DNA of 64,000 bases from Chryseobacterium indologenes (GCA_001013295.1 LAZY01000078.1:310001-374000); one strand, 5' to 3'; positions 42,533 to 52,115 are shown, counted from the stretch's first letter. Translations and numbers: made by a program. Notes: generated from the letters alone by a model not told the origin.

Positions 42533-43036
42533 TTAGTTTTTAATCATCTGGTAAAATTCTTGATAAGCGGAAACCAGATCACTCAATGAGAATCCTCGGT
42601 TGAGTCCGCTGGTATTGGGTAAAACCCAAACTTTTGCTCCACAGAAATCTTCAGACTGAGGACCCCATGAGATTTCTTTCTTTTTGGAAAATGCTTTATA
42701 AGCTGCTTTACCCAGAAACGCAATATATTTAGGCTGAAACTCTGTTATTTTCGCTTTAAAAGTGTCCAGCGCCTGATCAAATTCTTCTTTTGATAACTCG
42801 TCTGCCCGGGAAGTGGCTCTTGCGACAGCAGTTGTCAGTCCATATCCTGAATTTAAAATATGGCTGTCATTTATCGGTTCAATCTCGTAGGAGGTAAAGC
42901 CGGATTCATGAAGTACCTTCCAAAAGCGGTTACTTTTTCCAGAGAAATGGTGGCCATCGTCCGCTGATTTTAACCCTGGATTGATCCCGCAAAAGATTAC
43001 ATCAAGATGATGGTCTATTATATCTGTAAGCATCAT
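42533..43036 (-). CDS. mug: G/U(T)-mismatch DNA glycosylase (MUG/TDG)
   Basis: A 167-residue uracil-glycosylase superfamily protein. Motif 1 CGINPGLKSA (about 16-25) has the catalytic Asn of MUG, with the family's SNRFWKVL after it; motif 2 is LPNTSGLNRGFS, with Thr where most relatives have Pro (NPSGLN). It removes uracil or thymine mispaired with guanine, and ethenocytosine. Its 3' end lies 44 bases from that of the AAG gene. M1 and M2 are both possible starts. Confidence 0.92.
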   Translation of the reverse strand: MMLTDIIDHHLDVIFCGINPGLKSADDGHHFSGKSNRFWKVLHESGFTSYEIEPINDSHILNSGYGLTTAVARATSRADELSKEEFDQALDTFKAKITEFQPKYIAFLGKAAYKAFSKKKEISWGPQSEDFCGAKVWVLPNTSGLNRGFSLSDLVSAYQEFYQMIKN

Positions 43037-43102
43037 TAATTTGTTTCACTGTAAAAATACGGCGTTTGATCTTTTGTTATAAGAAAAAGTACAAATAAAA
43101 AA

Positions 43103-43131
43103 TGGCTTAAGAGCTGCTGCCCATTAAGCCA
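43103..43131 (-). terminator. Terminator of the small lipoprotein gene
   Basis: TGGCTTAA/TTAAGCCA, perfect 8-bp stem; on the minus strand the hairpin is followed by a T-rich run. About 64 bases after the stop at 43195. It supports that frame as a real gene. Confidence 0.65.
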
Positions 43132-43194
43132 AATCATATTCACCATGAGAATATTCAACCAACCACATTATATTTCTAATTATTACTGTTGCTT

Positions 43195-43398
43195 TTAATA
43201 ATTGCCTACCAATTCGGCTTTTATTTCAATCGTATTCCGGTTATTGATGTCAATCAATTCCTTTTGCATCTCATCATTGCTGCTTTTCAACGGAAGATTT
43301 TCTCCGGCTTTGTCATCTTTACAACCAGAGATCATCGTTCCTGTTACAAATAGTAAAAAGCATAAGCCTTTCAGTTTTAAAAATCGGGGTACTTTCAT
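43195..43398 (-). CDS. Small lipoprotein
   Basis: A 67-residue protein: basic start MKVPRFLKLKG, hydrophobic CFLLFVTGTM and lipobox MISGC with Cys26, followed by KDDKAG. The mature part of about 42 residues is charged and probably helical. A lipidated cysteine followed by Lys-Asp-Asp resembles Bacteroidota lipoproteins. No function is known. The complementary plus-strand frame is a shadow. Confidence 0.6.
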   Translation of the reverse strand: MKVPRFLKLKGLCFLLFVTGTMISGCKDDKAGENLPLKSSNDEMQKELIDINNRNTIEIKAELVGNY

Positions 43399-43712
43399 GA
43401 TTCAATGATGGATTATTTATATTTCAAATTTGAGAAAACAGACGATGATCCGCAAAAAACATCTACCAATAAAGCATTCTGATCTATGAATTGAAATTTG
43501 CTGTAGTCATTCTGAAGCAGAATTATTTAACGATTTATGACTTGTCTGATCCTGTTTTATGTTTAAAATCAATACCCATTATAACTTACTTTCTACTTTA
43601 AAATAAAAAGAAGAGCTGTTTCTGAAGTCGGTTGATCCGGGTCTTTCGATACAGCTTCTTCTTACATAAAAGTCAAAAAAATATTGATATGAAAAAAATA
43701 TTAAAATCAGAT
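43399..43712. other. Spacer between lipoprotein and SusD genes
   Basis: 314 bases. A loose hairpin AAGAAGAGCTGT/ACAGCTTCTTCTT with a 30-base loop (about 43608-43662) may end the SusC/SusD operon. Nothing else is visible. Confidence 0.4.
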
Positions 43713-45152
43713 TTAATGGATGTCCCAGAAAACTTTGGTTGTAAGCTTATCTCCGCCAATAGCAGTGGAAGCTTTGGCATAATTGGTTCCATTTGTTGTA
43801 GCCTCTAGCCCCGGATATTGCAGTCTTACAGGGACTTTTCCATCAGCATTGGCAATTGCAGTAGGTGGAGCCTGTAAAGCAGGATAATCTAATCGGCGGT
43901 AAAAGTTCCACGACACTACAGGCTGGTTATACATGGCAACCCAAGCCTGTTCCCCGATCGATTTTTTCCAGTTGGCAGCATTGTAGGGGTTCATGGTAAG
44001 ATAATCCTGTGCTTCCTGATGAGTAAGCCCCCATTCTTTAAAGGAAGCCTGAACAGCATTTTTATATAAAGTTTCCGGATTGCCGCCAATTCCAAATCTT
44101 GCAGCCGCTTCAGCAAGATAAAAAGCAACTTCAGTATACGTAATAAGATTTCCCGGAGTCGTTGGTGTATAAGCAAAAATTCCCGCAGCCGAAAAATCAG
44201 AAAAATTTCCGCCGGCTCCTATGGTCTGTCCTATATATTCGCCCTTTACATCCTGGAAGTATTGGGCTACCCTTGGATCTGAGGTCGCATTCAGATAATC
44301 TATAAAAGGTTTCCCACCAAAAAAATCATTCCGGCCAGTAATGACGAGTTCTTCAAACAACGGATTAAAATTGAACATGGCAGGGAGATACCGGAAGACA
44401 CCATTCTGAGATTCATCTGTGATAAGACCATTCGCAATAGCGGTATTGATGGTGGACTGTGCAAGTGTAGAATTGACATCAGAAATGGTAATTCCCAGTT
44501 TCAGCAAAAGAGAATTTCCGAATTTTTTCCATTTTCCTATATCACCTCCATAGAGAATATCACCATCCCCAAAAGCTCCTTTTCCCTCCTCCAGATTATT
44601 AATGTTAACTTTTAAACGGGTGATCAGGTTTTCATAGATCTTGGCATCATCATCATAAACAGGAAGCGGAAACTGGGCCTGATTAAGGGCTTGGCTATAA
44701 GGAATATCTCCAAAGGTGTCCGCCAATGTCTGAAAGGTATATACCGATAGAATGTCTATAATAGCCAACTGGTTCTTTTTCCTGGCCGGCCATGCATCCA
44801 GCTCTGAAGGAACAGGCTGATACTGTTCTATCAGTTCTTTGGCTTTATTGAGATTATTCAGGACATTCACATAATTATCCGCCCATACCGTATTGGAAAC
44901 ATTTCTTGCCGTAAAGTTATAATTGCTTTCACTTACATAGGTGGTCTCCTGCCAGTACTGCATAATAAGGCGGAAGTTGTTTTCGTTGACACTTGGAGTG
45001 GTCATATAGTCACTCAGCTCCTTTTCGGCATATGTGATCAATGGTTCAGGGCTCATAGAATACGCTACATGAGGATCAGTATTGACATCGTCAGATGTGC
45101 ATCCTACCAGTAACATCATTAAAAAAGAGCCTAATATAGTGGTATTTTTCAT
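43713..45152 (-). CDS. SusD/RagB-family nutrient-binding lipoprotein
   Basis: A 479-residue protein of the SusD-like_2 type. The lipobox is MLLVGC (Cys18), followed by TSDD, so it is an outer-membrane lipoprotein. It has the helical TPR-like core (NNLNKAKELIEQYQP, QLAIIDILSVYTFQTLADTF, GDIPYSQAL) and the family's end region (ATTNGTNYAKASTAIGG). It caps the SusC channel encoded 11 bases upstream and delivers a ligand to it. Pairs of this subtype often handle peptides or oligosaccharides. No glycosidase or peptidase lies nearby to tell which. Confidence 0.9.
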   Translation of the reverse strand: MKNTTILGSFLMMLLVGCTSDDVNTDPHVAYSMSPEPLITYAEKELSDYMTTPSVNENNFRLIMQYWQETTYVSESNYNFTARNVSNTVWADNYVNVLNNLNKAKELIEQYQPVPSELDAWPARKKNQLAIIDILSVYTFQTLADTFGDIPYSQALNQAQFPLPVYDDDAKIYENLITRLKVNINNLEEGKGAFGDGDILYGGDIGKWKKFGNSLLLKLGITISDVNSTLAQSTINTAIANGLITDESQNGVFRYLPAMFNFNPLFEELVITGRNDFFGGKPFIDYLNATSDPRVAQYFQDVKGEYIGQTIGAGGNFSDFSAAGIFAYTPTTPGNLITYTEVAFYLAEAAARFGIGGNPETLYKNAVQASFKEWGLTHQEAQDYLTMNPYNAANWKKSIGEQAWVAMYNQPVVSWNFYRRLDYPALQAPPTAIANADGKVPVRLQYPGLEATTNGTNYAKASTAIGGDKLTTKVFWDIH

Positions 45153-45163
45153 TGTAATAGTTT

Positions 45164-48100
45164 TTAAAAATTAACTTTCAGATTGAATGCAAAGTTCCTT
45201 GTGGAGGGCATTACTCCAGATTGATACCCTTGAATACTTCCAGAAGAAAATCCAGCTTCAGGATCTGAATAAGGAAGGTTTTTATGAATAATCCACAGAT
45301 TACTTCCTGTGAACCCTACGGTAAGCCCCTGGATTCCCGAACTCTTTAAGAAATTGTTATTGAAAGTATAAGAAACCGATACCTGGCGAAGCTTTATAAA
45401 GCTTGCATCATAGATAAAGGCTGCTGTTGGAGGATCGGTTCCTAAAATCTGGCTGGACATGGAGCGGTCAAGGCGAATCGTATTAGGAATATAATGTCCT
45501 GGATTATTAGGATCCTGCATCACTCCGGGTAAAATGATACCTCCACCCTCAGCAAGGGTATTTCTGACAGGATTTCCAAGATCGTTCAATCCTACCGTTT
45601 CAGGATAAAGACCGGTTCCGGTTCCATAATACTGATCCAGAGAAAACACCTTTCCTCCCTTTTTCCAGTCGATCTGGAAGCTGAGATTGAAATTTTTATA
45701 GGTAAAAGAATTGTTCAGCCCCGTAATAAAATCAGGTTGAAAGCTTCCCAGCTTATGATTGGTGTCATCCGTATGAAGATAAGCTCCGCTCCTGCCTACA
45801 ATCTTGTTTCCGTTAGGGTCATATACATAATCAGATCCCCAGATGCTTCCATAGTCTTCATGGAGAGAGGCGTTGATGCTTACGCCTTCCTGTAAAGCAC
45901 CAATCGTGATATTTTCAATCCCTTCCCGTAATGCAGTTACTTTCGTTTTGGGATTAGACCAGTTGAGAATCATTTCCCAGCTGAAATCTTTGAATTTTAA
46001 CGGGACCAGATTCAGTGATAGTTCAATCCCTTTAGTGGTAAGCTCTCCCGTATTTTGAATTTTAGCAGTAGAGCCTGTGGAAAAGGAAATCGGAAGAGGC
46101 AGGATCTGGTCAAATGCAATATTTCTGAACCAGGAAAGATCAATCCCTACTCTGTTTTTGAAGAACTGCATATTGGTTCCTATTTCAAAATTTTTCAGTT
46201 TTTGGGGAAGAAGATCTGCATTCCTCAACGTTGTATTGTAGGAATACACAGGATTGTTTCCGAAAGAGGTCTGTACAATAAATCTGTTTCTCAGCTGATC
46301 TGCTCCTGTATCTGACCCCACTTCTGCATAAGCTGCCCGTACTTTTCCGAAGCTCAGCCACTGCTGTTTCAATAAATTAGAGAAAACCACACTCGCTGAA
46401 ACGGAAGGATAATAATAAGCATTGCTCCCTTTTGGCAAAGCTGTAGACTGATCCCTTCTGAAGGTACCTTCCAGATAATAGGTGTTTTTATATCCTAAAG
46501 ATGCTTGAATAAAAGCCCCGTAAATATATTTCGAAGTGTCTGTAATAATAGGTCTTGCAGGGTTTGATGCAGAATTGGATATGGTGTAGAGCCCGGGAAT
46601 ATAAAGGCCTCCTGAAGTAGTCTGTGCATTGGAATAACTAGACTGTACATTGATGTTCCCTCCTATCAATGCCTGAAGATTAAGATCATCCGTAATATTG
46701 TTTTTGTAGGTAGCAATCAGGTCATAATTGGTTTCTGTAAAGCGGAGATTTGTCACTGCATATCCCGATGACTGTGGTATAGGATTGAAACTGAAACTAG
46801 CCGGAATAGATCCCACTGCCCGTCTTTCTTCTATGATCATATTATACCCGTCAATTCCCACTCTTCCCAATAGATTAATATGTTTTGAAAGGTCATAATT
46901 GAGGCTGAAATTCCCTGCAAAGCGCTCCCTTTTATCATTCTGGTAATTCTGATAGCGTGTAAAATAAGGGTTGTCCCAATAGCTGGGAGAAAGATTCACC
47001 GGAGATTGAATGTTCCAGGTATAATTTTTATTGAAAGTATCATATAGGTATTTCTGATACTGAATATCTACATTGGTAGGCCACCATTGCCGGAAGTTCC
47101 CCATGATATTATCACCGTATCCTGTCAGGTTTCTTCCTTTGGTGCTCTGTACAATATAATTGGCAAAAATAGTCGCGGTAAGGTTATCTGTAATCTTATA
47201 AGAAGCATTTCCCCCGAAGTTATTTTTGGTCAGAGAAGAATTGGGCAGTATATCCGTTGCATAGGTGTTGGAATAGCTTAATCTGAACGTTGTACGGTCA
47301 TTCCCACCACTTAATGCAATATTATTGGTCCGGTTAATGGCTTTTTCAAAAAAGGTGATCGGTCCGTACTTTGCCATTACCCATGGTGTCTTTTTACCAA
47401 AATTCTGAGAATCCGGAATGAATGCATCATACTGCCACACCATAAGATCAGGGTTATAAGGAGCTCCATAAGAAGCGTCCTGAAAAGTATGGGTAAAAGG
47501 TGCATTTTGATACTCTTGAAATGTATTTCCAAAATACCCCTGCCCATATTGCGTCTGATATTCCGGAAAGGTAGATTTATCAATGGCGGAAACTGAGAAA
47601 CTCCCGCTATACTCCAGGCCTATTCCCTGGGTATTTTTTTTCCCTTTTTTTGTAGTGATGATAATGGCTCCGTTTTGAGCCCTTGAACCATATAAAGCGG
47701 TTGCGGCAGCTCCTTTCAGTACATTGATCGTTTCAATGTCATTCGGGTTGATGTCCGAAACAGGGCTTCCGTAATCATATCCTGCGAATCCGTTCTGTTG
47801 GGAAGTGGTGTTGATATTCCGGTTGATAATAGGAACACCGTCTACCACGAAAAGAGCCTGGTTATCGCCCAGAATAGATTTGAACCCCCTGGAAACAGCA
47901 TCCACAGAACCTCCAAAATTAGTAGACTGTCTGATCTCCAGTCCGGCAACTTTTCCGGACAGGTTATTCAGAAAATTGGTCGTGGGATTTCTGTTGATGT
48001 CTTCACCTTTTACTTCCTGAGTAGAATATCCCAGTGATTTTTTCTCTCTTTTTATTCCAAGGGCGGTAACGACAATTCCTTCTATAGTTTGGGTTTTAAG

Positions 48101-48187
48101 CGTATCCTGCTTTCCCTGGCTGAAATAGGTTTCGCTTCCTATGAAAAAAGCGACCCCCACACTTAAAAGCTTCAACTTGTATTTCAT
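45164..48187 (-). CDS. SusC/RagA-family TonB-linked outer-membrane protein
   Basis: A 1007-residue receptor. I start at ATG 48187 (MKYKLKLLSVGVAFFIG), which gives a proper signal peptide. The mature protein goes almost straight into the plug (GIVVTALGIKREKKSLGYST, ALFVVDGVPI, INVLKGAAATALYGSRAQNG, the SusC signature) without the usual N-terminal carboxypeptidase-regulatory-like domain. The barrel ends in a terminal strand closing with FNLKVNF. Forms an importer with the SusD-like protein downstream. A LytTR/LytS pair lies 0.3 kb upstream on the same strand and may regulate it. Confidence 0.92.
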   Translation of the reverse strand: MKYKLKLLSVGVAFFIGSETYFSQGKQDTLKTQTIEGIVVTALGIKREKKSLGYSTQEVKGEDINRNPTTNFLNNLSGKVAGLEIRQSTNFGGSVDAVSRGFKSILGDNQALFVVDGVPIINRNINTTSQQNGFAGYDYGSPVSDINPNDIETINVLKGAAATALYGSRAQNGAIIITTKKGKKNTQGIGLEYSGSFSVSAIDKSTFPEYQTQYGQGYFGNTFQEYQNAPFTHTFQDASYGAPYNPDLMVWQYDAFIPDSQNFGKKTPWVMAKYGPITFFEKAINRTNNIALSGGNDRTTFRLSYSNTYATDILPNSSLTKNNFGGNASYKITDNLTATIFANYIVQSTKGRNLTGYGDNIMGNFRQWWPTNVDIQYQKYLYDTFNKNYTWNIQSPVNLSPSYWDNPYFTRYQNYQNDKRERFAGNFSLNYDLSKHINLLGRVGIDGYNMIIEERRAVGSIPASFSFNPIPQSSGYAVTNLRFTETNYDLIATYKNNITDDLNLQALIGGNINVQSSYSNAQTTSGGLYIPGLYTISNSASNPARPIITDTSKYIYGAFIQASLGYKNTYYLEGTFRRDQSTALPKGSNAYYYPSVSASVVFSNLLKQQWLSFGKVRAAYAEVGSDTGADQLRNRFIVQTSFGNNPVYSYNTTLRNADLLPQKLKNFEIGTNMQFFKNRVGIDLSWFRNIAFDQILPLPISFSTGSTAKIQNTGELTTKGIELSLNLVPLKFKDFSWEMILNWSNPKTKVTALREGIENITIGALQEGVSINASLHEDYGSIWGSDYVYDPNGNKIVGRSGAYLHTDDTNHKLGSFQPDFITGLNNSFTYKNFNLSFQIDWKKGGKVFSLDQYYGTGTGLYPETVGLNDLGNPVRNTLAEGGGIILPGVMQDPNNPGHYIPNTIRLDRSMSSQILGTDPPTAAFIYDASFIKLRQVSVSYTFNNNFLKSSGIQGLTVGFTGSNLWIIHKNLPYSDPEAGFSSGSIQGYQSGVMPSTRNFAFNLKVNF

Positions 48188-48378
48188 AATTATTGATTTT
48201 TGTTGTTGAACCAAAATTCAATAATTGGTGAAGAATATAATGAAATGTATATATCAACGGCGGAATGGCGTCTACTAAAATATGTGTAAGAGGTAAAAGG
48301 TACTAGGTTACAGGTAGCAGATAGCAGGTGTCAGGAATCGTAATTTTTCACAATCTTACAACCGAAGGAGAAAGCATT

Positions 48379-48428
48379 CCCCTCCTCTGGAGGGGTGGCG
48401 AAAATTCAAAGAATTTTTGACGGGGTGG
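48379..48428. repeat. GC-rich double hairpin repeat
   Basis: CCCCTCC-TCT-GGAGGGG (perfect 7-bp stem), then AAAATTC-AAA-GAATTTT (7-bp stem) and GACGGGGTGG. The form is like the dispersed CCCCGTC...ACCCCTCC palindromes that I know from other Chryseobacterium genomes. It lies in the 321-base spacer upstream of susC, whose remaining part carries AGGT/CAGGT-rich simple sequence (about 48292-48335). Confidence 0.65.
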
Positions 48429-48508
48429 TTCAAGAAATACATTACTTTATCTATAACTTGCGGTAATTAAACACAATAAGCTGTATTACAGTAACATATT
48501 TAATTCAA

Positions 48509-49210
48509 TTAAAGTTCCAAAGAAGGCTTATACGTTCTCCCCACAGGAAGCTTTTTCCCATTGACCTGAATAATGCTGGCAGACTTCATCTCAATTTTGG
48601 ATCTAGAAATGATATAAGATTTATGAATACGTGCGAAGAGTTTAGGATTTAAACTTTCTTCTATTCTACTGATAGGCATCTTAAAAGTGAGCGTTTCCGT
48701 TTTGGTATGGATATTAATGTATTCTCTCAGGCTTTCAATATAGAAAATATCCTGTAATATGATCTTTACCTGTTTTTTTCCACTGTTGATAAAAATGTAA
48801 TCACGATCTGCTATTTCGAGTAATGCGTCTTCTGCTTCCATTAAATGTTTGAATTTTCCTATTGCTGTAAGAAAGCGGTCATAAGGAATTGGTTTCATCA
48901 GATAGTCAACAACATCTAGTTCATAGCCTTCTATGGCATATTGGTGATAGGCTGTGGTTACAATTACCAGTGGTGGATTCTTTAACTTCCTTAAGAAATC
49001 AAAACCTTTCAATACAGGAAGATGAAGATCCAGAAACATCAGGTCTACCTCATGAATACTCAGAAGGTTGCTGGCATATACCGCATCACCGCATTTCCCT
49101 ACCAGATTAAGATGGGGATCTCTTGCAATAAAGCTTTCCAGAATTTCTGCTGCGATGGGTTCATCTTCTACAATAATGCAGTTGTATTTTTTAGAGGCTG
49201 AATGTATCAT
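48509..49210 (-). CDS. LytTR-family response regulator
   Basis: A 233-residue regulator. The REC domain (about 10-125) has the phosphoacceptor in VDLMFLDLHLPVLKG and the switch residues in PLVIVTTAYHQ and KPIPYDRF. The C-terminal LytTR DNA-binding domain (about 135-233) is typical: DYIFINSGKKQVKIILQDIF, YINIHTKTETLTFKMPISRI, RIHKSYIISRSKI. It overlaps the kinase gene by 20 bases, so the pair is co-translated. Possible target: the downstream SusC/SusD operon on the same strand. Confidence 0.93.
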   Translation of the reverse strand: MIHSASKKYNCIIVEDEPIAAEILESFIARDPHLNLVGKCGDAVYASNLLSIHEVDLMFLDLHLPVLKGFDFLRKLKNPPLVIVTTAYHQYAIEGYELDVVDYLMKPIPYDRFLTAIGKFKHLMEAEDALLEIADRDYIFINSGKKQVKIILQDIFYIESLREYINIHTKTETLTFKMPISRIEESLNPKLFARIHKSYIISRSKIEMKSASIIQVNGKKLPVGRTYKPSLEL

Positions 49211-50273
49211 GGAAATCTATAGTTAAGTTCACAATATAACGATCACTTCTGTTTTCAACGGAAAGCGTATGTTTAGGATAAAGAAGTTCAAGCTGTCTTC
49301 GGATGTTTTTCAGGCCTATTTTGGTAGAATGTTCATGAGATTTTTCTTCCTTAGAATTTTCAATAAAATAGGTAAGAATACCGTTCTGCAATTGAATAAT
49401 GATATGAATATAAGCTTGCCCGAGACTTTCGGAAACACCATGTTTAAAAGCATTTTCTACAAACTGAATCAAAATAAGAGGAGAAATATCCTGCGAAGGA
49501 TTATCCAGATTCACCACAAGATCTACCGTAAGCTGCCGATGTCTTATCTTTTGGATCTGAATGAAATCTTTAATATTATCAATATCTTTTTCTATAGAAA
49601 TATTCTTTTCGGCCGCTTCGTAGATATTATATCGCATTATTTTTGACAGCTGCAGAATGATATCAGGAGTTTCGTCAGCCTTTTTTAAAGCCATTCCGTA
49701 AATATTATTAAGGGTATTGAATAGAAAATGAGGATTGATCTGGGCTTTCAGCATCGTCAGCTCCTGGTCCAGCTTCTCGGATTTCAGTTGGGAAATCTGG
49801 TCTTTAAGGACATTTTTCTGTCGGGTAATTTCAACTCCAAAGATAAGCCCTACCATAAAGATAAGATCCATAAAAGAGTTGAAAGCAACAAAGCCGTTGA
49901 TGAAACCTGAAGGCAGTTTTCCATCCAGTGTTTCTGTAACAGTATAGATATAAGGGTAAATAATATAATGAGTGAAAAACCGATGCCCCAGAACAGCTAT
50001 TACTACAATCAGGATGTAGACACCATATTTGAAAATATTTTTAACCGATCCTTTTTCGTAGACATACAGTAATGAATAGGCAAGTGGGATTTTAACAAGA
50101 AAATACCCAAGCTCCAGAATCAGGGTATTCTGAAGTCGAATTTGCCATTTGAAATCCGGAAACTGATACCGGGACCAGTAAAAGTCAAGATAAGCTTCCA
50201 GCAGATAATACAGTACCCAAAAAAGCAAATGGATCTGTAACTTGGATTTTCTATTTGATTTCAAACTTATCAT
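49191..50273 (-). CDS. LytS-type sensor histidine kinase
   Basis: A 360-residue kinase with four N-terminal membrane helices (about 10-150), a short coiled linker (VLKDQISQLKSEKLDQELTM) and the His_kinase domain INPHFLFNTLNNIYG (His in about 182), followed by an HATPase with ILIQFVENAFKHGVSE and KIGLKNIRRQLELLYP. This is the usual partner of LytTR regulators; no extracellular sensor domain of note, so the signal is probably sensed in the membrane. It overlaps the regulator gene by 20 bases. Confidence 0.92.
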   Translation of the reverse strand: MISLKSNRKSKLQIHLLFWVLYYLLEAYLDFYWSRYQFPDFKWQIRLQNTLILELGYFLVKIPLAYSLLYVYEKGSVKNIFKYGVYILIVVIAVLGHRFFTHYIIYPYIYTVTETLDGKLPSGFINGFVAFNSFMDLIFMVGLIFGVEITRQKNVLKDQISQLKSEKLDQELTMLKAQINPHFLFNTLNNIYGMALKKADETPDIILQLSKIMRYNIYEAAEKNISIEKDIDNIKDFIQIQKIRHRQLTVDLVVNLDNPSQDISPLILIQFVENAFKHGVSESLGQAYIHIIIQLQNGILTYFIENSKEEKSHEHSTKIGLKNIRRQLELLYPKHTLSVENRSDRYIVNLTIDFHDTFSL

Positions 50274-50393
50274 TATTTAAAAAAATACAAAGTAATATCA
50301 CCCAGCCAAATATAAAAATATAAAAGCTACGAAAACCCATTATTCATCTATAAACTGCAGGTTTTTATCTGTACTGAATCTTCAGATGACGCG

Positions 50394-50801
50394 TTAATCG
50401 GAAATATTTATAATCTTGCGGTTAAAGATTTTCAGGCGGATTTCAGGGAACAGAAGATTCAGAAAGCAGAAGATCAATAAGAAATTAAACTCTACACCGT
50501 TAGTCCCTCCTCCTACTACAAACCAGCCATTTTGCCCGTGAACAAAGTAAATTCCAAAGACAAAGATCAGCATATTACAGAGAGAAACAGGTTTGATGAG
50601 CCTGTCAAACCAAATTGCCGGAACCGAAATAAGGTGAGTAAGTTTCACTGCCCAGGCAATATAAAGCCCAAAAGGACTGAACCCAATACGATCAAGATAA
50701 TGAAGTCCGAAATTGTTGACATCACCACTAGAGATAGAAATTACGCTATGCATCAGTAAAACAACTGAGAGCGCCAAACGGAGATAGAAATTCTTTTTCA
50801 T
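50394..50801 (-). CDS. DoxX-family membrane protein
   Basis: A 135-residue protein with four predicted membrane helices and the DoxX order: RLALSVVLLMHSVISI, then FGLYIAWAVKLTHLISVPAIW, FVFGIYFVHGQNGWFVVGGG and EFNFLLIFCFLNLLFPE. DoxX-like proteins take part in thiol/quinone redox systems in some bacteria. The thioredoxin and rhodanese genes are about 0.4 kb upstream on the same strand, but a terminator lies between, so joint function is only a possibility. Confidence 0.82.
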   Translation of the reverse strand: MKKNFYLRLALSVVLLMHSVISISSGDVNNFGLHYLDRIGFSPFGLYIAWAVKLTHLISVPAIWFDRLIKPVSLCNMLIFVFGIYFVHGQNGWFVVGGGTNGVEFNFLLIFCFLNLLFPEIRLKIFNRKIINISD

Positions 50802-51139
50802 AAGACCAAAAGTATTGATAAAGAAAACAGATTGTATTCTCTCGTATATTAATGACTCTTAAGTGTATATGAAATTTTATAGTATTATGTAAGAAGTTTA
50901 AAATCAGGAGTTTTTAAATCTTTCTTATTCCGAATCTAGCTTAAATATTAAATTTTCTGTAATTTATTTCATCATATAGTGATATTTTAAATTAAATGAT
51001 TACATTTATAACAGTTTAAGAGTAACGAGATGCTCTATAAAAAATGATCCTATTTCCCTCCTCTATGATCCTTTTTGTATAACGGCAACGACTCGATAAG
51101 ACGATGATTCTAATTACACAAATAGCAATCGGGTACAAA
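50802..51139. other. AT-rich spacer
   Basis: 338 bases upstream of the DoxX gene. The word ATGATCCT occurs twice (about 51043 and 51066). No gene, RNA or clear promoter could be assigned. Confidence 0.4.
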
Positions 51140-51168
51140 AAAGAGTGGTAATGTACCTACCACTCTTT
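51140..51168 (-). terminator. Terminator of the TlpA/rhodanese operon
   Basis: AAAGAGTGGTA/TACCACTCTTT, perfect 11-bp stem with a 7-base loop and an A-run that becomes T on the minus strand; 20 bases beyond the stop at 51188. Confidence 0.88.
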
Positions 51169-51187
51169 GTATTGTTTATATTCTTTT

Positions 51188-51685
51188 CTATTTCAGATTT
51201 TTCTTTAAAAACTCCTGAAGCTCTTGGCCGTGAAGGTTTTTAGCTAAAATAGTTCCCTGCCCGTCAATAATGACATTAAATGGAAGTTCATCTACTTCAT
51301 AAGTCTTGGCTACAGGACTTTTCCAGAATTTCAGATCACTAACCTGAATCCAGTTGATCTGAAAACGGTCGATAGCCTTCTGCCAGCTTTCTTTACTCTT
51401 ATCTAAAGAAACTCCCAGGATCTCAAACGCATTGTTTTTTACCTGCTCATTATAAGTTTCATACAGCGTTTTGAGCTCCGGTTGCTCTTCAACGCATGGA
51501 GCACACCATGTTGCCCAAAAGTCTATTAAAACAAGTTTTCCCTTCAATGAAGATAAGGCAAAGGATGTTCCGTCTGCCTTAGTCATCACAATTTCAGGAG
51601 CTTTTTTTCCTATTTCTATTTTATTTTGTGCCCAGACCGCCCCTGAGAAGATCATTAAAAATAATACGGTAAAACGGATCTTCAT
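51188..51685 (-). CDS. TlpA/ResA-like periplasmic thioredoxin
   Basis: A 165-residue protein starting at ATG 51685 (MKIRFTVLFLMIFSGAVWAQ), which gives a clean signal peptide; the ATG at 51694 overlaps the previous gene by eight bases. The redox site is WATWCAPCVEEQPELK, with LVLIDFW before and the cis-proline loop DELPFNVIIDG after. It belongs to the TlpA/ResA/CcmG branch that reduces disulfides outside the cytosol. The rhodanese-like gene is directly upstream in the operon. Confidence 0.9.
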   Translation of the reverse strand: MKIRFTVLFLMIFSGAVWAQNKIEIGKKAPEIVMTKADGTSFALSSLKGKLVLIDFWATWCAPCVEEQPELKTLYETYNEQVKNNAFEILGVSLDKSKESWQKAIDRFQINWIQVSDLKFWKSPVAKTYEVDELPFNVIIDGQGTILAKNLHGQELQEFLKKNLK

Positions 51686-51686
51686 A

Positions 51687-52115
51687 TTAATCATTTGTAG
51701 GGTAATCTTTATCCAGCCAATCTGTTTTGATATTCTTAGGGAGATTCAGAAGCTTGGCATTTTTAAAGCCCATTTCCATCAGTAAATTAAAAGCCGGGCG
51801 AATATTAGGGCACTTTACGAAAGGACAACATCCGCAATAGATCACAACTTCCCTGTCTTTCGGAATGTCTTTCAGATAATTTCTTAGTTTTTCCAGATTT
51901 TCAGGTTCACGGGTAGGTCCAATATCTACAGAGCTTTTGATAATAGCTTCCGGTCCTACGGAAATGATCACCAGATCCTTGGTTTTCTTCTTTACAATTC
52001 TGGACGCCAGCAGTGCCGGATCCATCAGCTGACTGTCTTTCCATGGATCCTGTGTTTGTTGTGCCTGGCTGAACATGCAGCAGACAAAACACGCAATAAT
52101 AAGCAAATACTTCAT
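51687..52115 (-). CDS. Exported rhodanese-like protein
   Basis: I start at ATG 52115 (MKYLLIIACFVCCMFSQAQQ), a good signal peptide; the mature part of about 120 residues is rhodanese-like, with REVVIYCGCCPFVKCPNIRP, where the first Cys of YCGCC is at the active-site loop position. There are four cysteines in that stretch (CGCC, KC), more than in standard rhodaneses. The N-terminal LLASRIVKKKTKDLVIISVG and the end KLLNLPKNIKTDWLDKDYP complete the fold. Thiosulfate or persulfide transfer in the periplasm, coupled to the TlpA-like protein, is inferred. Confidence 0.82.
   Translation of the reverse strand: MKYLLIIACFVCCMFSQAQQTQDPWKDSQLMDPALLASRIVKKKTKDLVIISVGPEAIIKSSVDIGPTREPENLEKLRNYLKDIPKDREVVIYCGCCPFVKCPNIRPAFNLLMEMGFKNAKLLNLPKNIKTDWLDKDYPTND

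Noticed and set aside
43202..43408. 68-codon plus-strand frame opposite the small lipoprotein
   Set aside because: Hydrophobic only because it is the complement of a signal peptide; the minus-strand frame has a lipobox and a terminator.
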